DNA from: Diplosphaera chodatii
Lineage: Eukaryota > Chlorophyta > Trebouxiophyceae > Prasiolales > Stichococcaceae
Reading direction: 5' to 3'
Length of the DNA: 64,000 nucleotides
Assembly (NCBI GenBank): GCA_032358165.1
Contig: JAALGY010000010.1
Coordinates: 992,001 to 1,056,000 of the forward strand
Shown here: positions 54,924-64,000 of the stretch, piece by piece
Layout of the letters: each line of letters begins with the position of its first letter
Numbering within the stretch: the first letter of the stretch is position 1
Made by a program: the position numbers and the translations under genes
The notes under the pieces: generated by a model
The model's input: the letters and a program-made list of their open reading frames with translations, nothing else
Databases searched by the model: none
Told to the model about the DNA's origin: nothing

Positions 54924-57900
54924 CTACAGGTTTGTGAGCCGCACGGCAATAGCGGGCTGCTGCTGCTGCTCTGGGATGTTAGGCAGGCACGCCGCCGGCT
55001 TCAGCGCGTCGTTGAGCAGCATGAGCGCGTCCTTGGACAGCGTTCGAGCCATGCTGAGCGCGTGGCCCATCTGGACATGCAACATGATGGTTCATACATG
55101 GGATTGCAGTGGGTCAGGTCCCACAGGTTTGCAACAAACACAGCAAAGATTGGGCATCACAGGGCGTGTTGGTTAGGCCGTCACAGGGCCCATGGCCAAG
55201 GGCGTCCAAACAAGAAGCAAGGGGCAGACGGTGTTTTACCTCGCGGTTAGCACGCCTGGGGGGCGGTGGCGCCTCCCGGAAGCATACTGTGATGACCGAC
55301 ACATTGTCGGTGGTGTGCAGCTGCAACGCATGCTCCACCTGCACACCAGCGAGACACACAGTCGTGCAATGAAGCACTCCAAGAGGCGTCAAGCTGCAGA
55401 GGAACACTACTTGACAGAGGCTGAAGACACGACCGTGTGAGACATCCCCTGATGCAATGGCGCAACATGGTAGGGGACCGCCCTAAAACCCTAAATAGCC
55501 CCCCACCAGGTCCCGGCTGCAGGCGGCAGGGTCGTTGTGCGCTCGCAACCTCGCACGCGCAAAGTCCACAGCCCGCTGGCTGGACAGCACGTCCCACAGC
55601 CCTGCAGCACAGGCACACCAGCATCACAGAATGCAAGTGAACAAGCCAGTGAGGCAACGGTGTTTGCTGTCAGTGCAGCCCACATCGGACCCTGCACAGA
55701 CTGCTACTGGCTTCGAGCGGTACGGAGGGGCCGAACGGCGTGGCCTCGGAGCATCACCATGCAAATTTCAACAAGTGTGACAGCACAGGCTGTGCACTCA
55801 CCATCGCAGCCCAGCAGCAGGAACTCGTCGTCCGCCGCCAGCGTGTGCGTCATGACCTCGGGCTCCGCGGTGAGCGGCCCCGAAAAGCTGCTGCCGCTGG
55901 CCGACGGCGTGGACCGCCCGACCGCGAGTCCGTCGCTGCCCGGCGAGGCGCTGCCGCTGGAGAGGCCGGCGACCGGCGACGCCACCTTCAGGGTCTCCAG
56001 GTGGAAGTCGCCTGGACGCAGAAAAGCAGGTGAACGACCAAACGACTGCGCCCCACGACATGTGACGTGTCGCAACATCAGACAAGCACTCGGTGGTGTT
56101 CGAGCACTGTGCGCCAGAACTCGTGCCAGTCAATGCCAAGGGGTGTGCAAGACAGCTCAAACGTACAGGCACCACGGGTGGGCGCACCGATGGACCGCGC
56201 CACCGTCAGCTCGCCGTTGAGGCGGCCCTCGTGGCAGACGGCGCCGCCGGCGTGCAGGATGCGGGCACGCTCCGCGGGCGTCGCCGGCTTGTGGTCCGTG
56301 CTCAGCGTGACCGCCTTGCCGCTGCGGCACAGCACCGCCCGCGAGTCGCCCGCGTTGGCGACCAGCTGCGGACCAGCACGAATAAATGCTGTGTGCCAGC
56401 CATGCTGGCATAAGATTGCTGGCAACATCTGGCAACGACGTGCTCATGGGTGAATTTGCTGCATCTGCCCTGACAGCGGACATGTGTCCGCATCGACTGA
56501 ACTCCAACACAATGCTTGCTGCGCTTCCATGCCAAAGGCAGGCACAAACCAACTCGGATGAGTCTGGTTAAAACACACCAGCTGGCTGCCCCACACCAGC
56601 GCGGCCAGCGCAGTGGATCCTGAGGCAGCTGCCCGACCCGCTTCCACCTCCGCATAGAACTCGTCGTCCAGTCGCAGGAAGGATGCCCTCTGCAACAGCA
56701 ACAGCTGCAGTTGCCGCCCCTGAGTCAGACAGGTGCAGTGGCAACCCATGCCACCTGTTGGCCCACCTCACCTTACCCTCGTCCCGGCTGAACGTGAACC
56801 AACGTGAACATGCAACTGCCTCATGCGTACCAATGCGTCTGAGGGGTGCTCCGGGAAGTCGGTGGCTGCCAGTGTGAAGTCCAGCAGGTGGCGGCTGGCA
56901 AACTCAGCGGCCGCGACGCCTCCGTGCCCATCGAAGACCTGCACGATGCTGTCATCCGCCTGTCAGCGCCTGTCTTGGCTGACGCGTGCTAGTGCTGCCA
57001 CACTGTTGGCATCCTTGACCGATCGTTGTGGAGCTCCCAACAACTTTTACCATGACATGGACACAACAGCCCTCTGCTCACCGCGTAGAACGCGCGAGTA
57101 TCAGGTACGGCCACCGCCGCGCCTACCACTGCCGTCGGCAGCATGAAGCTGTCGGCGCCAACGTGGCAGTCCTCCATGGAGGCACGGCTGCCCCGGGCCG
57201 CCGCCGCGCCATGCCGGAGCTGCGGAACGAACCTTGCTACCTCCTGCTGTGTGCAAACCGAGCAGGATCAGTCACATGGCTTTCATCGCCTCATCAGAGC
57301 GCTGATGCCGCCGCTGTGCAGCGCAGAAGCGTGCACCAATGCAGTCAGGGGCGCAACTGCCTGAGAGGCGCTGACATGGACAGACAAGGGCAGCACAGCA
57401 GCGGCAGCCAGTGCAGCGTGGCCGCTGCAGCTCGCAGCTGTACTGGCGGTAGCAACAACTGACCTCGCAGGAGTGCAACACGTGCCTTCGATGGCCCATT
57501 CATGAGACATCCGACAAGTGGTGTGTGGGCTCAGGAAGCGCCATGAGCACGCACCCATACCCCACTCTCATATGCTGAGATGCATGCTGCAAAGCTCTCA
57601 AGCGCAATGACCGCAGCCATTGCTGTCAGCAGCCTGTTCAAGCTGCGGCACTCGCGCTGTGCGAGACGAAGCGACAACAAGGAACACCCGCGATGTGGCG
57701 CGCTGTAGGCTGCCCAGCGACTGGAAGTGGCTAAATACAACAGGCTCTACAGTGCAAGAGACTGCGGGGTTGCCCGGCTGTATTCAGGCTGGCCCCACCC
57801 GGCAACAGGCGGACAGTATGCGGGCACCGGCGGCCGGGGCACCCACCGCATCGTCTGAGCCGCTTGAGGAGAGGTCTACGGCGTTGCCGGCAGTCCGGTT

Positions 57901-57963
57901 GTCCAGGCAGTCCGGCGGCAGCTCCCCGGCGCCGCTTCTGCGGGGCTTGTACGCTGTGCGCAT
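54924..57963 (-). CDS. Protein phosphatase 2C, PPM family (408 aa)
   Basis: A Mg2+/Mn2+-dependent Ser/Thr phosphatase, plant type. Nine exons join in frame: 57963-57847, 57243-57082, 56938-56831, 56689-56579, 56365-56188, 56011-55802, 55601-55507, 55338-55240 and 55070-54924 (409 codons). Motifs in order: FVPQLRHGA and RASMEDCHVGADSF (motif 1, metal-binding Asp after Glu); VFDGHGGVAAAEFASRHLL (motif 2, metal-binding DGHGG); ANAGDSRAVLCRSGKAVTLS; DHKPATPAERARI; VARSIGDFHLE; FLLLGCDGLWDVLSSQRAVD (metal-binding Asp); and TTDNVSVITV. The catalytic metal ligands are present. A Ser/Gly insertion of about 30 residues sits after FHLE. The N-terminal exon is short and has no transit peptide or membrane segment, so a cytosolic or nuclear location is likely. 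Substrate unknown. It is head-to-head with the type I membrane protein gene. Confidence 0.92.
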
Positions 57964-58363
57964 CCAATAGAAGCTGGAGGTGTCTAGAAAGCCTCTGGGT
58001 TTGTATGTGCCAAATGCACCGTGCTGGCCTGTCTGAGAGGCGTCTCAAGCGTACTAGAAGGGATTGTGCGCGTGACATGTAAATGCTGTGCCAGCGGCCG
58101 CAGGTTGAATCCGTCGAGTCACGCCACGCTGGCGCTTGGCACAAACCCTGAAGTTCTCTTACGCTACTTGCAAAACCTCTCGGGGCGGGCCAGAAAACGG
58201 CGAAAGCTCGTCACGTGGGGCCGCAGGCTGCGTTACTTGGCATCTGACAATACGCCCCAGTCGGCAGGGCGCCCGCTGCGGAGGGGCCCCTGCCAAGTCA
58301 TTGGACGTTTCCGGGACCGACGTGGTCCTCGAGGCGTCAACAGCAAGTTCCCCAGCCGGCATC
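57964..58363. promoter_or_regulatory. 400-bp shared promoter with G-box (PP2C / type I protein)
   Basis: The start codons of the two divergent genes are 400 bp apart. CACGTG at 58212-58217 is a perfect palindromic G-box core, the site bound by bZIP and bHLH factors in the plant lineage. The sequence match is direct; binding is inferred. Confidence 0.45.
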
Positions 58364-60678
58364 ATGGCGACGACAAGGCGCACTGCACTGCTTCTGGCCG
58401 CGCTGTGGGTGGCACAGCTGGCGGTTGTGGCCCAGGTCAGCAAACTTCCTTCCCGGCTCCTGAGGGGAAGCTTTGCAACCAATGTGCCACTAAGCCACCT
58501 TCAGCCGTTGTTGAAGACACCTGCGAGTCGTGGAACCAGCATTGTGCAAAGCGCACACGACGCCTGGGTTGGTGGCCTCGGCTGCTGATGGTGGTTTGTT
58601 CCTGCTGACGACGAGTATAGCACTTGAAGCGTTTGCGGCTGTACAACGCTACTCGTGATGAACGGGCGCATGCTCGGCAGCGATGTTGATGTGCGCTACT
58701 GGGCGCTGGCTTAGGCTGGCTGCACGTCATCTCGGTGTATGCGGATGTGGCTTTCGTAGCTGGTGCAGTGTAGCTCAGCCAGCACTTGGCGTGCATGTGA
58801 TCGCATGCGCTTCATCGCATGCATAAGACAACCAATAAGGTGGGTGTGGAGCAGGGCCCGCGCAAACCACGAGGCCAGCTCGGTGATGGCACCATGCAGG
58901 CGTAATGGCGGTCAGCGCTTTGTGAACCCATCTGTGCAGCATCATGACCATGCTCTTTGGGCATCTGCAGGCAACGCGGCCCGGTCCCATGCTGCGTGGC
59001 GGCACGGTGGTGCTGCTGAGCAGGCCCCACAGCGGGGGTGTCTTCATGGCGCCGCACATGTCCCTGGCGTCGGGGCCGCTGGACCCCTTTGAAGATGCGG
59101 CCCTGGACCGCGTGCTGGTCGGACCGTCCGTGTTCCAGCCGCAGCTGCTCCTGTGAGTGCGCCTGCACGGCTGTGGCAACAGTGCCTGTCGAAGCAAGCT
59201 GAACGTGCATGTTTTGCACACCTTGTCTTCCAGCCTCACGCTGTGGCCACTGCATCTGGAGCAGCGCAGCAGCCGTGAAGAGCAGCCACTGAGTGGTGTG
59301 CTTCGCCCTGTGCTCGCAGGTTTGATCGCCCTCACGGCCCACAGGGCCTGTTGAAGCAGTTCGGCCCGCAGCACCGCCCCTGCCCCTTTCGCAACCGCGG
59401 TGCACGTGAGCCTGACGCGATGCTGAAGCACATGGCAGCGGCGCGCTTCGGCCCCGACCTGCTGTCCTCGCTGCTCGCATCCGCTCAGGTGCCGCCCGCT
59501 TGCTTTTCCTCAGTCTGCCGTGTGTCATGTTCATGACCTCTGCTCAGGCTTGGCGTTCTGCCAACCGAAGGTCATCAGGCACTGCTCTGCTCTGCTGCAG
59601 CAACTGTTCCGGTGTTGCATGCTGTAAAGCACCCACGTGATTGGGGAGACACTGTCATGCGGCCTCGCTCACTGCAAACTTTCTGTGGCAGGCGGAGGAG
59701 CAGCGGGATGCGCTGGAGGGCCCCCTGTACACCATCAATCCCGCCGGCGTGGCGCGCGCCAGCGCGGAGCCCCGCCGCCTGGGCAGCATGGACTTCGACA
59801 AGGAGGGCCCCTTCCGCGGGGCCGGCCCCACCCTGGAGCGAGCGCTGTCGGCGCGCGCCAGCAGCTCGCAGCGCTGGGACCAGCCCCGCGGCTACGTCAC
59901 GACCCTCAGCTCGGGCTTCGGCGTGTCGGAGGCGGCTGCCGCGCGGCTGACGCCCGGCGTCGTTGCCCGCATCCAGGCCCGCCACGGCGTCCGGCTCACG
60001 GTGGACCGCATGCAGCTGGGCCCCGCCCGCAGCTTCCCCATGGTGACTGTCAGCAGCGGCAGCAGCGACGCCCTGGAGGCGGCGGCGGCCGAGGTGCACG
60101 CCATTGTGGACGAGACAGCGCAGGCCGTGCATCAGATGCTGGCCGGCGGCGGCGGCGGCGGCGGCTCCCGCTGGGCCTTCCGCGACTTTGTGTCGCGCGT
60201 GGGCCCCGGGTCAGAGGGCCACGCCCGGGTTGCGGCGCTGCCCCGGCCGGACGCCCGGCAGCGCGCCGCCTTCGAGGGCCGCCTGTTTGGTGATGCTGCC
60301 GGCACGCAGCCGCCGCCGCCGCTGACCTGGGACCTGTTCCAAGACGACGGCCAGGTCAGCAATGGCGCGCTGGTGTTCCTCCTTCTGTGCATCGCGTGCG
60401 TCATTGTGTGGAGCCGCTTGCTGTTGCTGTGGTGCGGGTTCCGCGGTGGCGGCCGGCGCTGCCGCTGGCGCTGCCGCCGCTTTGGACGCCATGCAGCGGC
60501 GGCGGGCGACGCCACCCAGGACAGCCTGCAGGCGCCGCTGCTCAACCCGCTGCAGCATGAGGCCCCGCTGCCAAACGCCCAGGCATTCAAGGTGGAGGTC
60601 GCAGCCAAGCACACGCCGGCTGCGCCATGCAACAACTACGTCACCTTGGAGTATGTTCCATTGAGGAGCGAGCAGTAA
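58364..60678 (+). CDS. Unrecognised type I membrane protein with signal peptide (469 aa)
   Basis: No family recognised. Four exons join in frame: 58364-58435, 58971-59152, 59320-59488 and 59692-60678 (470 codons). Exon 1 is a clean signal peptide: MATTRRTALLLAALWVAQLA followed by VVAQ. The lumenal/extracellular part of about 350 residues has few Cys (one in HRPCPFRNRG) and includes FMAPHMSLASGPLDPFEDAA, FGPDLLSSLLASAQ and a mixed alpha/beta-looking stretch with VVARIQARHGVRLTVDRMQL. That stretch is followed by FPMVTVSSGSSDALEAAAAE, a pattern reminiscent of ligand- or RNA-binding folds but not diagnostic. A Gly8 run lies near residue 310. The single membrane span is GALVFLLLCIACVIVWSRLL. A cytosolic tail of about 90 residues starts with Arg-rich clusters and ends FKVEVAAKHTP...YVPLRSEQ. 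It may be a sorting receptor or surface protein; this is a guess. Confidence 0.75.
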
Positions 60679-61256
60679 AGGGTAGTGGTGGAGGTGTACT
60701 CCAGCCTCCACACAGTCGGTTGACTGTATTTTTCGGTGGGTCGGATCACAGCTCATGAGTAGGATTGCTGCAGCTGATGATGCGTGGTGCTGCTGAAACA
60801 GTTGTGACGGGCGCTGCAGCATTTTCCTGGACCAAGACACTCTGAGGAACAGCTGTAGCGTTGTCCAGATTTACAGGCACATTGATAGAACAGCACTTCT
60901 GCCTTTTGTATGATTTCTGCAAGGGGCATTGTTGCTTTTACATGTTGTACTGCTGGGATGTGCCCTCTGTGCATATTTGGGACGCCAGCAATGCTGAGCA
61001 CTAACGAAAGGTAAACGGTGAGCAAGTTGGCTACAAGACTGTACGCGCATTCTGGCAGCCTTACAACCACCTTGCAAATTGTCCACCACCGAAGAAGTTC
61101 GACCAACCATCACGTTATGTACACACTGCCATCAGTGTGGTGTTTGCCATGCGCTGCATCGGCAAATGTTATGCCGCCACTAGCCGCAGCATGTGCATAC
61201 AGCGACGATGGTGGACTACTATCCACGCCTGATGGGAGGGCACCATAGCAGCCAAA
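60679..61256. other. Convergent 3' intergenic region
   Basis: A 578-bp gap between the type I protein stop and the DUF4864-like gene stop. TTACA at 61061-61065 and 60938-60942, read on the minus strand, are TGTAA signals that could end the right-hand gene. No gene is seen. Confidence 0.4.
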
Positions 61257-62506
61257 CTACACTGTTGCATAGTCGCCACACCGTAAGCCCACCGTCAGCC
61301 AGCACCCCTGCAGAGCAACCGCAGCAGATTGCCAGGATGCCGGATCAAAGCACCTTGCATCAAAGTGCACAGTGCGTGCAACCCTGGACAGAGGCCTATA
61401 GCACCATAGCGTCACAGCAAAAGCACGAAAGTCTTCACCTTGTAGGGCCCCTGATCCACACGCTCCAGGCAGAAGGTGAAGGTGTACGGCCGGACGCCGC
61501 TCCCCGCTTCGTCCCCCGGCCGCCGCGCCGCCAGCACCTCGACAGCCTGCAGCGCTCGCTCCCCTGCCCGCTGCCGCGGGAACGTCATGGGCGACATGGC
61601 CTGCACACCAATCACGGCCAAAGGCTCGACTCCATCGGCATGCACACCATCGCGCAGCTGCTGCTTGGTTCCAACCATGTGAAGCTGAGCGCCGAGCCGT
61701 GCACGCCGCAAGTGCCACCGGGCTCCGACTGCCGGCGCGAGGCAGGGCTGCAGCGTTCCAGGGAGGGCGTGAACGGGCAGCACCCGCCAGGAGTCGCAGC
61801 CCAGCAGCACGCGGTACGGCGGCCGGTGCAGCTGGTTGCTGAACTCCTCGAGGGACAGCCAGCGCTCGGTGCCGCCCCACGCCGCGGCCCGCCCCGCCGT
61901 CACCTGACGGCCAATAGCAGCAACCGCAGGCATCAGCTGGCTCTGAGGTCTGGTCGGGCCCGGGCTGCAGCCTGAGACAGGCTGCATGACAGGTGCTGAC
62001 ACGTGTAAACCGTGCGCTGTCAAATGCCCAGCTGCACATGCCTTGATGGGCATCTGCAATCACTTCTGTGCAAACTTTAGGGCCCACCTGGCCTGGCAGC
62101 AGCGTCTCGGCGTCCGCAGGCTTGCTGAATGCAAAGGCAGCACGCACGCCGGCGTCCGCGTCTGGCCAGTCGTTGCGCTGCAGGGCGTCCAGCTGCGCTG
62201 CCACCACCTGCATGCAAGGAGACGGCACTCACAGCTGAGCGCTGGCCACCACTGCTCACATGTCAGGTGCCACTGCATGCAGCATCGTCAGAGGACTGAG
62301 GTTGTCTTTATGACCGGCACTGACTCTCCAGGCATGACGATTACAGCGACGAACACAGCGCCCAAGAACTTCGGGTGATAGTCGTCACTTGCCTCTGTGG
62401 GCGGCATCAGGTGGCTCGGCTTCCGGCGCTGAGCTGGAGATGCGGCGCCGCTGGACAGCACATACGCCGCAAACTCGGAAGCTATATCTCGATCTGCACG
62501 CTTCAT
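61257..62506 (-). CDS. DUF4864-like protein (about 261 aa)
   Basis: Resembles a plant/algal and bacterial family of unknown function. Four exons: about 62506-62357 (or to 62345; both keep frame), 62207-62088, 61903-61439 and 61307-61257, ending TAG. Exon 2 reads VVAAQLDALQRNDWPDADAG, then VRAAFAFSKP. This is the family's opening helix, V--QLDAL--ND-P--D-G---A--F. Exon 3 has LSLEEFSNQLHRPPYRVLLG, and near its end PYTFTFCLERVDQGPYK. Exon 4 completes the C-terminus, GCWLTVGLRCGDYATV, matching the usual final strand (W-T--V). The N-terminal exon starts MKRADRDIASEFAAYVLSSG and could be a short targeting sequence. The family name is from memory of its pattern. Function unknown. Confidence 0.72.
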
Positions 62507-63561
62507 CACGACAGACCATCACAGGGTGCACTGGCCCCTCCGAGCGCCAGGTGGTCTGTACCAGCATATTGGCATGAGCACAGTGAATATGATCCGCGCA
62601 CCTGCAGGCTCGCCGTCATACGAGGTTGCCCCCGTCGCTGTTTGGCGTCCGACACGCACTTGTGCAGCCGGGGCTGTGCCTCTACTGGGCTGCGCATGCG
62701 GAACGCCATGCCGCAGCTTGCCATGCGCATCGTTGAAGCGGGCGGTCTGGCCAGGGTCTGCAGGTGGGCACCGAGTCCACATGCCTGGTAGCGTCTATCC
62801 CGATCACGAGCTGAGTATCGACGGTGAACACGTTTGTCGCTTGCCAGCCTGGACTGCTTGCCGGATGTGAAACTATCAAACATGCAACATGAACCTTGCA
62901 GTAAGATAGGACGGGCACGGATCTGCTGGGCATACACAGGAGCAATGAACAGCTGCAGCACACCCTCACACGCTGTGTGCATGCATGCATCCCAAACTCG
63001 AGGTGCCCCCTCGCTATTGGCGGGTTGTTCTACCCCAAGATTGGCACCAAGAAGCTTATCTGAGCATTTGAAGAAACTGCGCACACTGCACTTGCGCCTG
63101 GCTGCAATCCAAAGCATTGTCAAGATGATGATGAAAGCGGCTGGTGGTGCCCAGGTCAGGCCGCTGGCGGGCAGGCAGCCCACAGTGGCAGTCAGGCCTG
63201 CACGGAGGCCAGTGCGCTGCAGGTGCAACACCTGCTCATTCACGTGGAGGCATGACCAGCAAGCAGCTTCGCATCGTTTGTAGCATGCTACAATCATGTA
63301 TCTACATCGCGATGACAAGATCTTGCCTTTGTGCAGGCCGCTCTGCTCGGCGGCGACCGATGCTCCGACAGAGTCTTCAGCCCCAGCGGTATGCTTCCAT
63401 CTCAACTGGCGTCTTGAAGTTAACGTGCATTGACTTTACACACGATTGCTGTGCTGCACGGGCATGCATAAAAGAGCACGATCATGTGCACCGTTGACAT
63501 GCATGCCGAGACTGCACATGCCTGCTGAGCTTACTGTGTCAAGACTTCAATAGGGCAACAG
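62507..63561. other. Region upstream of the right-edge gene
   Basis: No gene is firmly placed. Upstream exons of the gene at 63562 probably lie here. A candidate is 63338-63389 after TTTGTGCAG, which reads either RSARRRPMLRQSLQPQ or AATDAPTESSAPA depending on phase. A 299-codon minus-strand frame through this stretch looks non-coding. Confidence 0.35.
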
Positions 63562-64000
63562 CACAGAGCCGCCCAAGCCAGCGCCCAAGCCAAAGGCAGC
63601 GCCCAAGAAAGCGGCAGAGCCCAAGGCGGTGCTACAGCTGCAGGACGGCCGGTTTGTGGATCACCGCTGGGAGAACGGGCGGTGGACCCTCTCGAAGTTT
63701 GCCAACTCTGCCAGCGGCAAGATGGACTGGCCAGCCTGGAACTCGGTGCGACTGCTGACGAGGCGGTCACTGTCCCAGAGCTGAAGATGCAGCATGTGCA
63801 TGGACGTGCCAGCCGCACCCATGTCAGCTCCACACGCCGCTCTGCGCATGCCGACTTGCTGTGCTGGCGTCATCAGAGCCAGTGGCCATGCAACGGAGCA
63901 GCGTGCGGACGTGGTATTTGACATTGTGTGCTGCCACTCAACACGTTCGTGTCCGTCGGCGCAGGTGATCGACGCAGAGATCGCGCGGAGACAAATGCTG
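63562..64000 (+). CDS. Lys/Pro/Ala-rich protein with WENGRW motif, partial (runs off right edge)
   Basis: Two in-phase exons: 63562-63745 and 63965-64000, the second cut by the window end. The first reads EPPKPAPKPKAAPKKAAEPK, a flexible Pro/Lys/Ala linker, then DGRFVDHRWENGRWTLSKFA and GKMDWPAWNS. The second continues VIDAEIARRQML. The pattern of (V/D)--RW-NG-W-L--F-----DW---IDAE--RR recalls a small group of plant/algal plastid proteins whose name I cannot give with confidence. The 5' exons and any transit peptide are not resolved. The acceptor could be 63561 or 63566. Confidence 0.6.

Noticed and set aside
59637..60293. 218-codon Gly/Pro/Arg-rich plus-strand frame
   Set aside because: Out-of-frame shadow of the GC-rich last exon of the type I membrane protein.
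61193..61975. 260-codon plus-strand frame
   Set aside because: Antisense to the DUF4864-like gene, whose exons join in phase and carry the family motifs.
62506..63405. 299-codon minus-strand frame
   Set aside because: No domain, random-looking composition and no splice support; probably a chance open frame in GC-rich DNA.
1..64000. CRISPR arrays, bacterial operons, tRNA and rRNA genes
   Set aside because: No regularly spaced repeats, ribosome-binding-site-led gene runs or cloverleaf/B-box patterns were found; the gene structure is eukaryotic throughout.

Overview
The window reads as nuclear DNA of a green alga. It is GC-rich and dense in introns: most genes are chains of 50-230 bp exons split by 100-400 bp GT-AG introns. 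TGTAA, the usual chlorophyte polyadenylation signal, follows several stop codons. The gene content is plant- and alga-like: a plastid ribosomal protein L11 with a transit peptide, a plant-type PP2C, a plant-type complex I B22 subunit, mitochondrial ATP synthase epsilon and a DUF4864-like protein. A trebouxiophyte (Chlorella/Coccomyxa-like) alga is my inference. No CRISPR array, operon, rRNA or convincing tRNA was seen. Gene models were built by hand by joining exons at splice signals and checking phase, so multi-exon genes appear as one span with exon coordinates in the evidence.

Layout, left to right. 1-2603: no recognisable gene. 2604-3281 (+): small disordered protein, tentative. 4160-5072 (-): complex I LYR subunit NDUFB9/B22. 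5839-10752 (+): unrecognised multi-pass membrane protein, 14 in-frame exons. 11102-13872 (-): secreted GH18 di-N-acetylchitobiase. 14377-29682 (+): the very long rRNA-processing factor RRP5 (S1 array plus HAT repeats). 30343-34559 (+): three tandem copies of a short membrane protein with a Gly/Cys-rich tail, each with its own conserved upstream block. 34963-38620 and 39398-48186 (+): two tandem ALG10 alpha-1,2-glucosyltransferase genes. The second carries a 5,542-bp DNA transposon (40738-46279) with long terminal inverted repeats, sitting wholly inside one of its introns.

49140-49290 (-): main exon of mitochondrial ATP synthase epsilon. 50465-51916 (+): CHCHD2/10-like twin-CX9C protein. 52286-54140 (-): plastid L11. 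54924-57963 (-): PP2C phosphatase. 58364-60678 (+): unrecognised type I membrane protein. 61257-62506 (-): DUF4864-like protein. 63562-64000 (+): exons of a gene running off the right edge.

The genes are housekeeping genes without an obvious shared pathway. Three encode mitochondrial products (B22, ATP synthase epsilon, CHCHD2) and two act in the secretory or lysosomal route (ALG10 in N-glycan donor synthesis, chitobiase in glycan breakdown). Head-to-head pairs with short shared promoter regions recur: B22/membrane protein, chitobiase/RRP5, ATP synthase epsilon/CHCHD2 and PP2C/type I protein. The novel parts are the Gly/Cys-tail gene cluster, the ALG10 duplication with its intron-resident transposon, and the two unrecognised membrane proteins.
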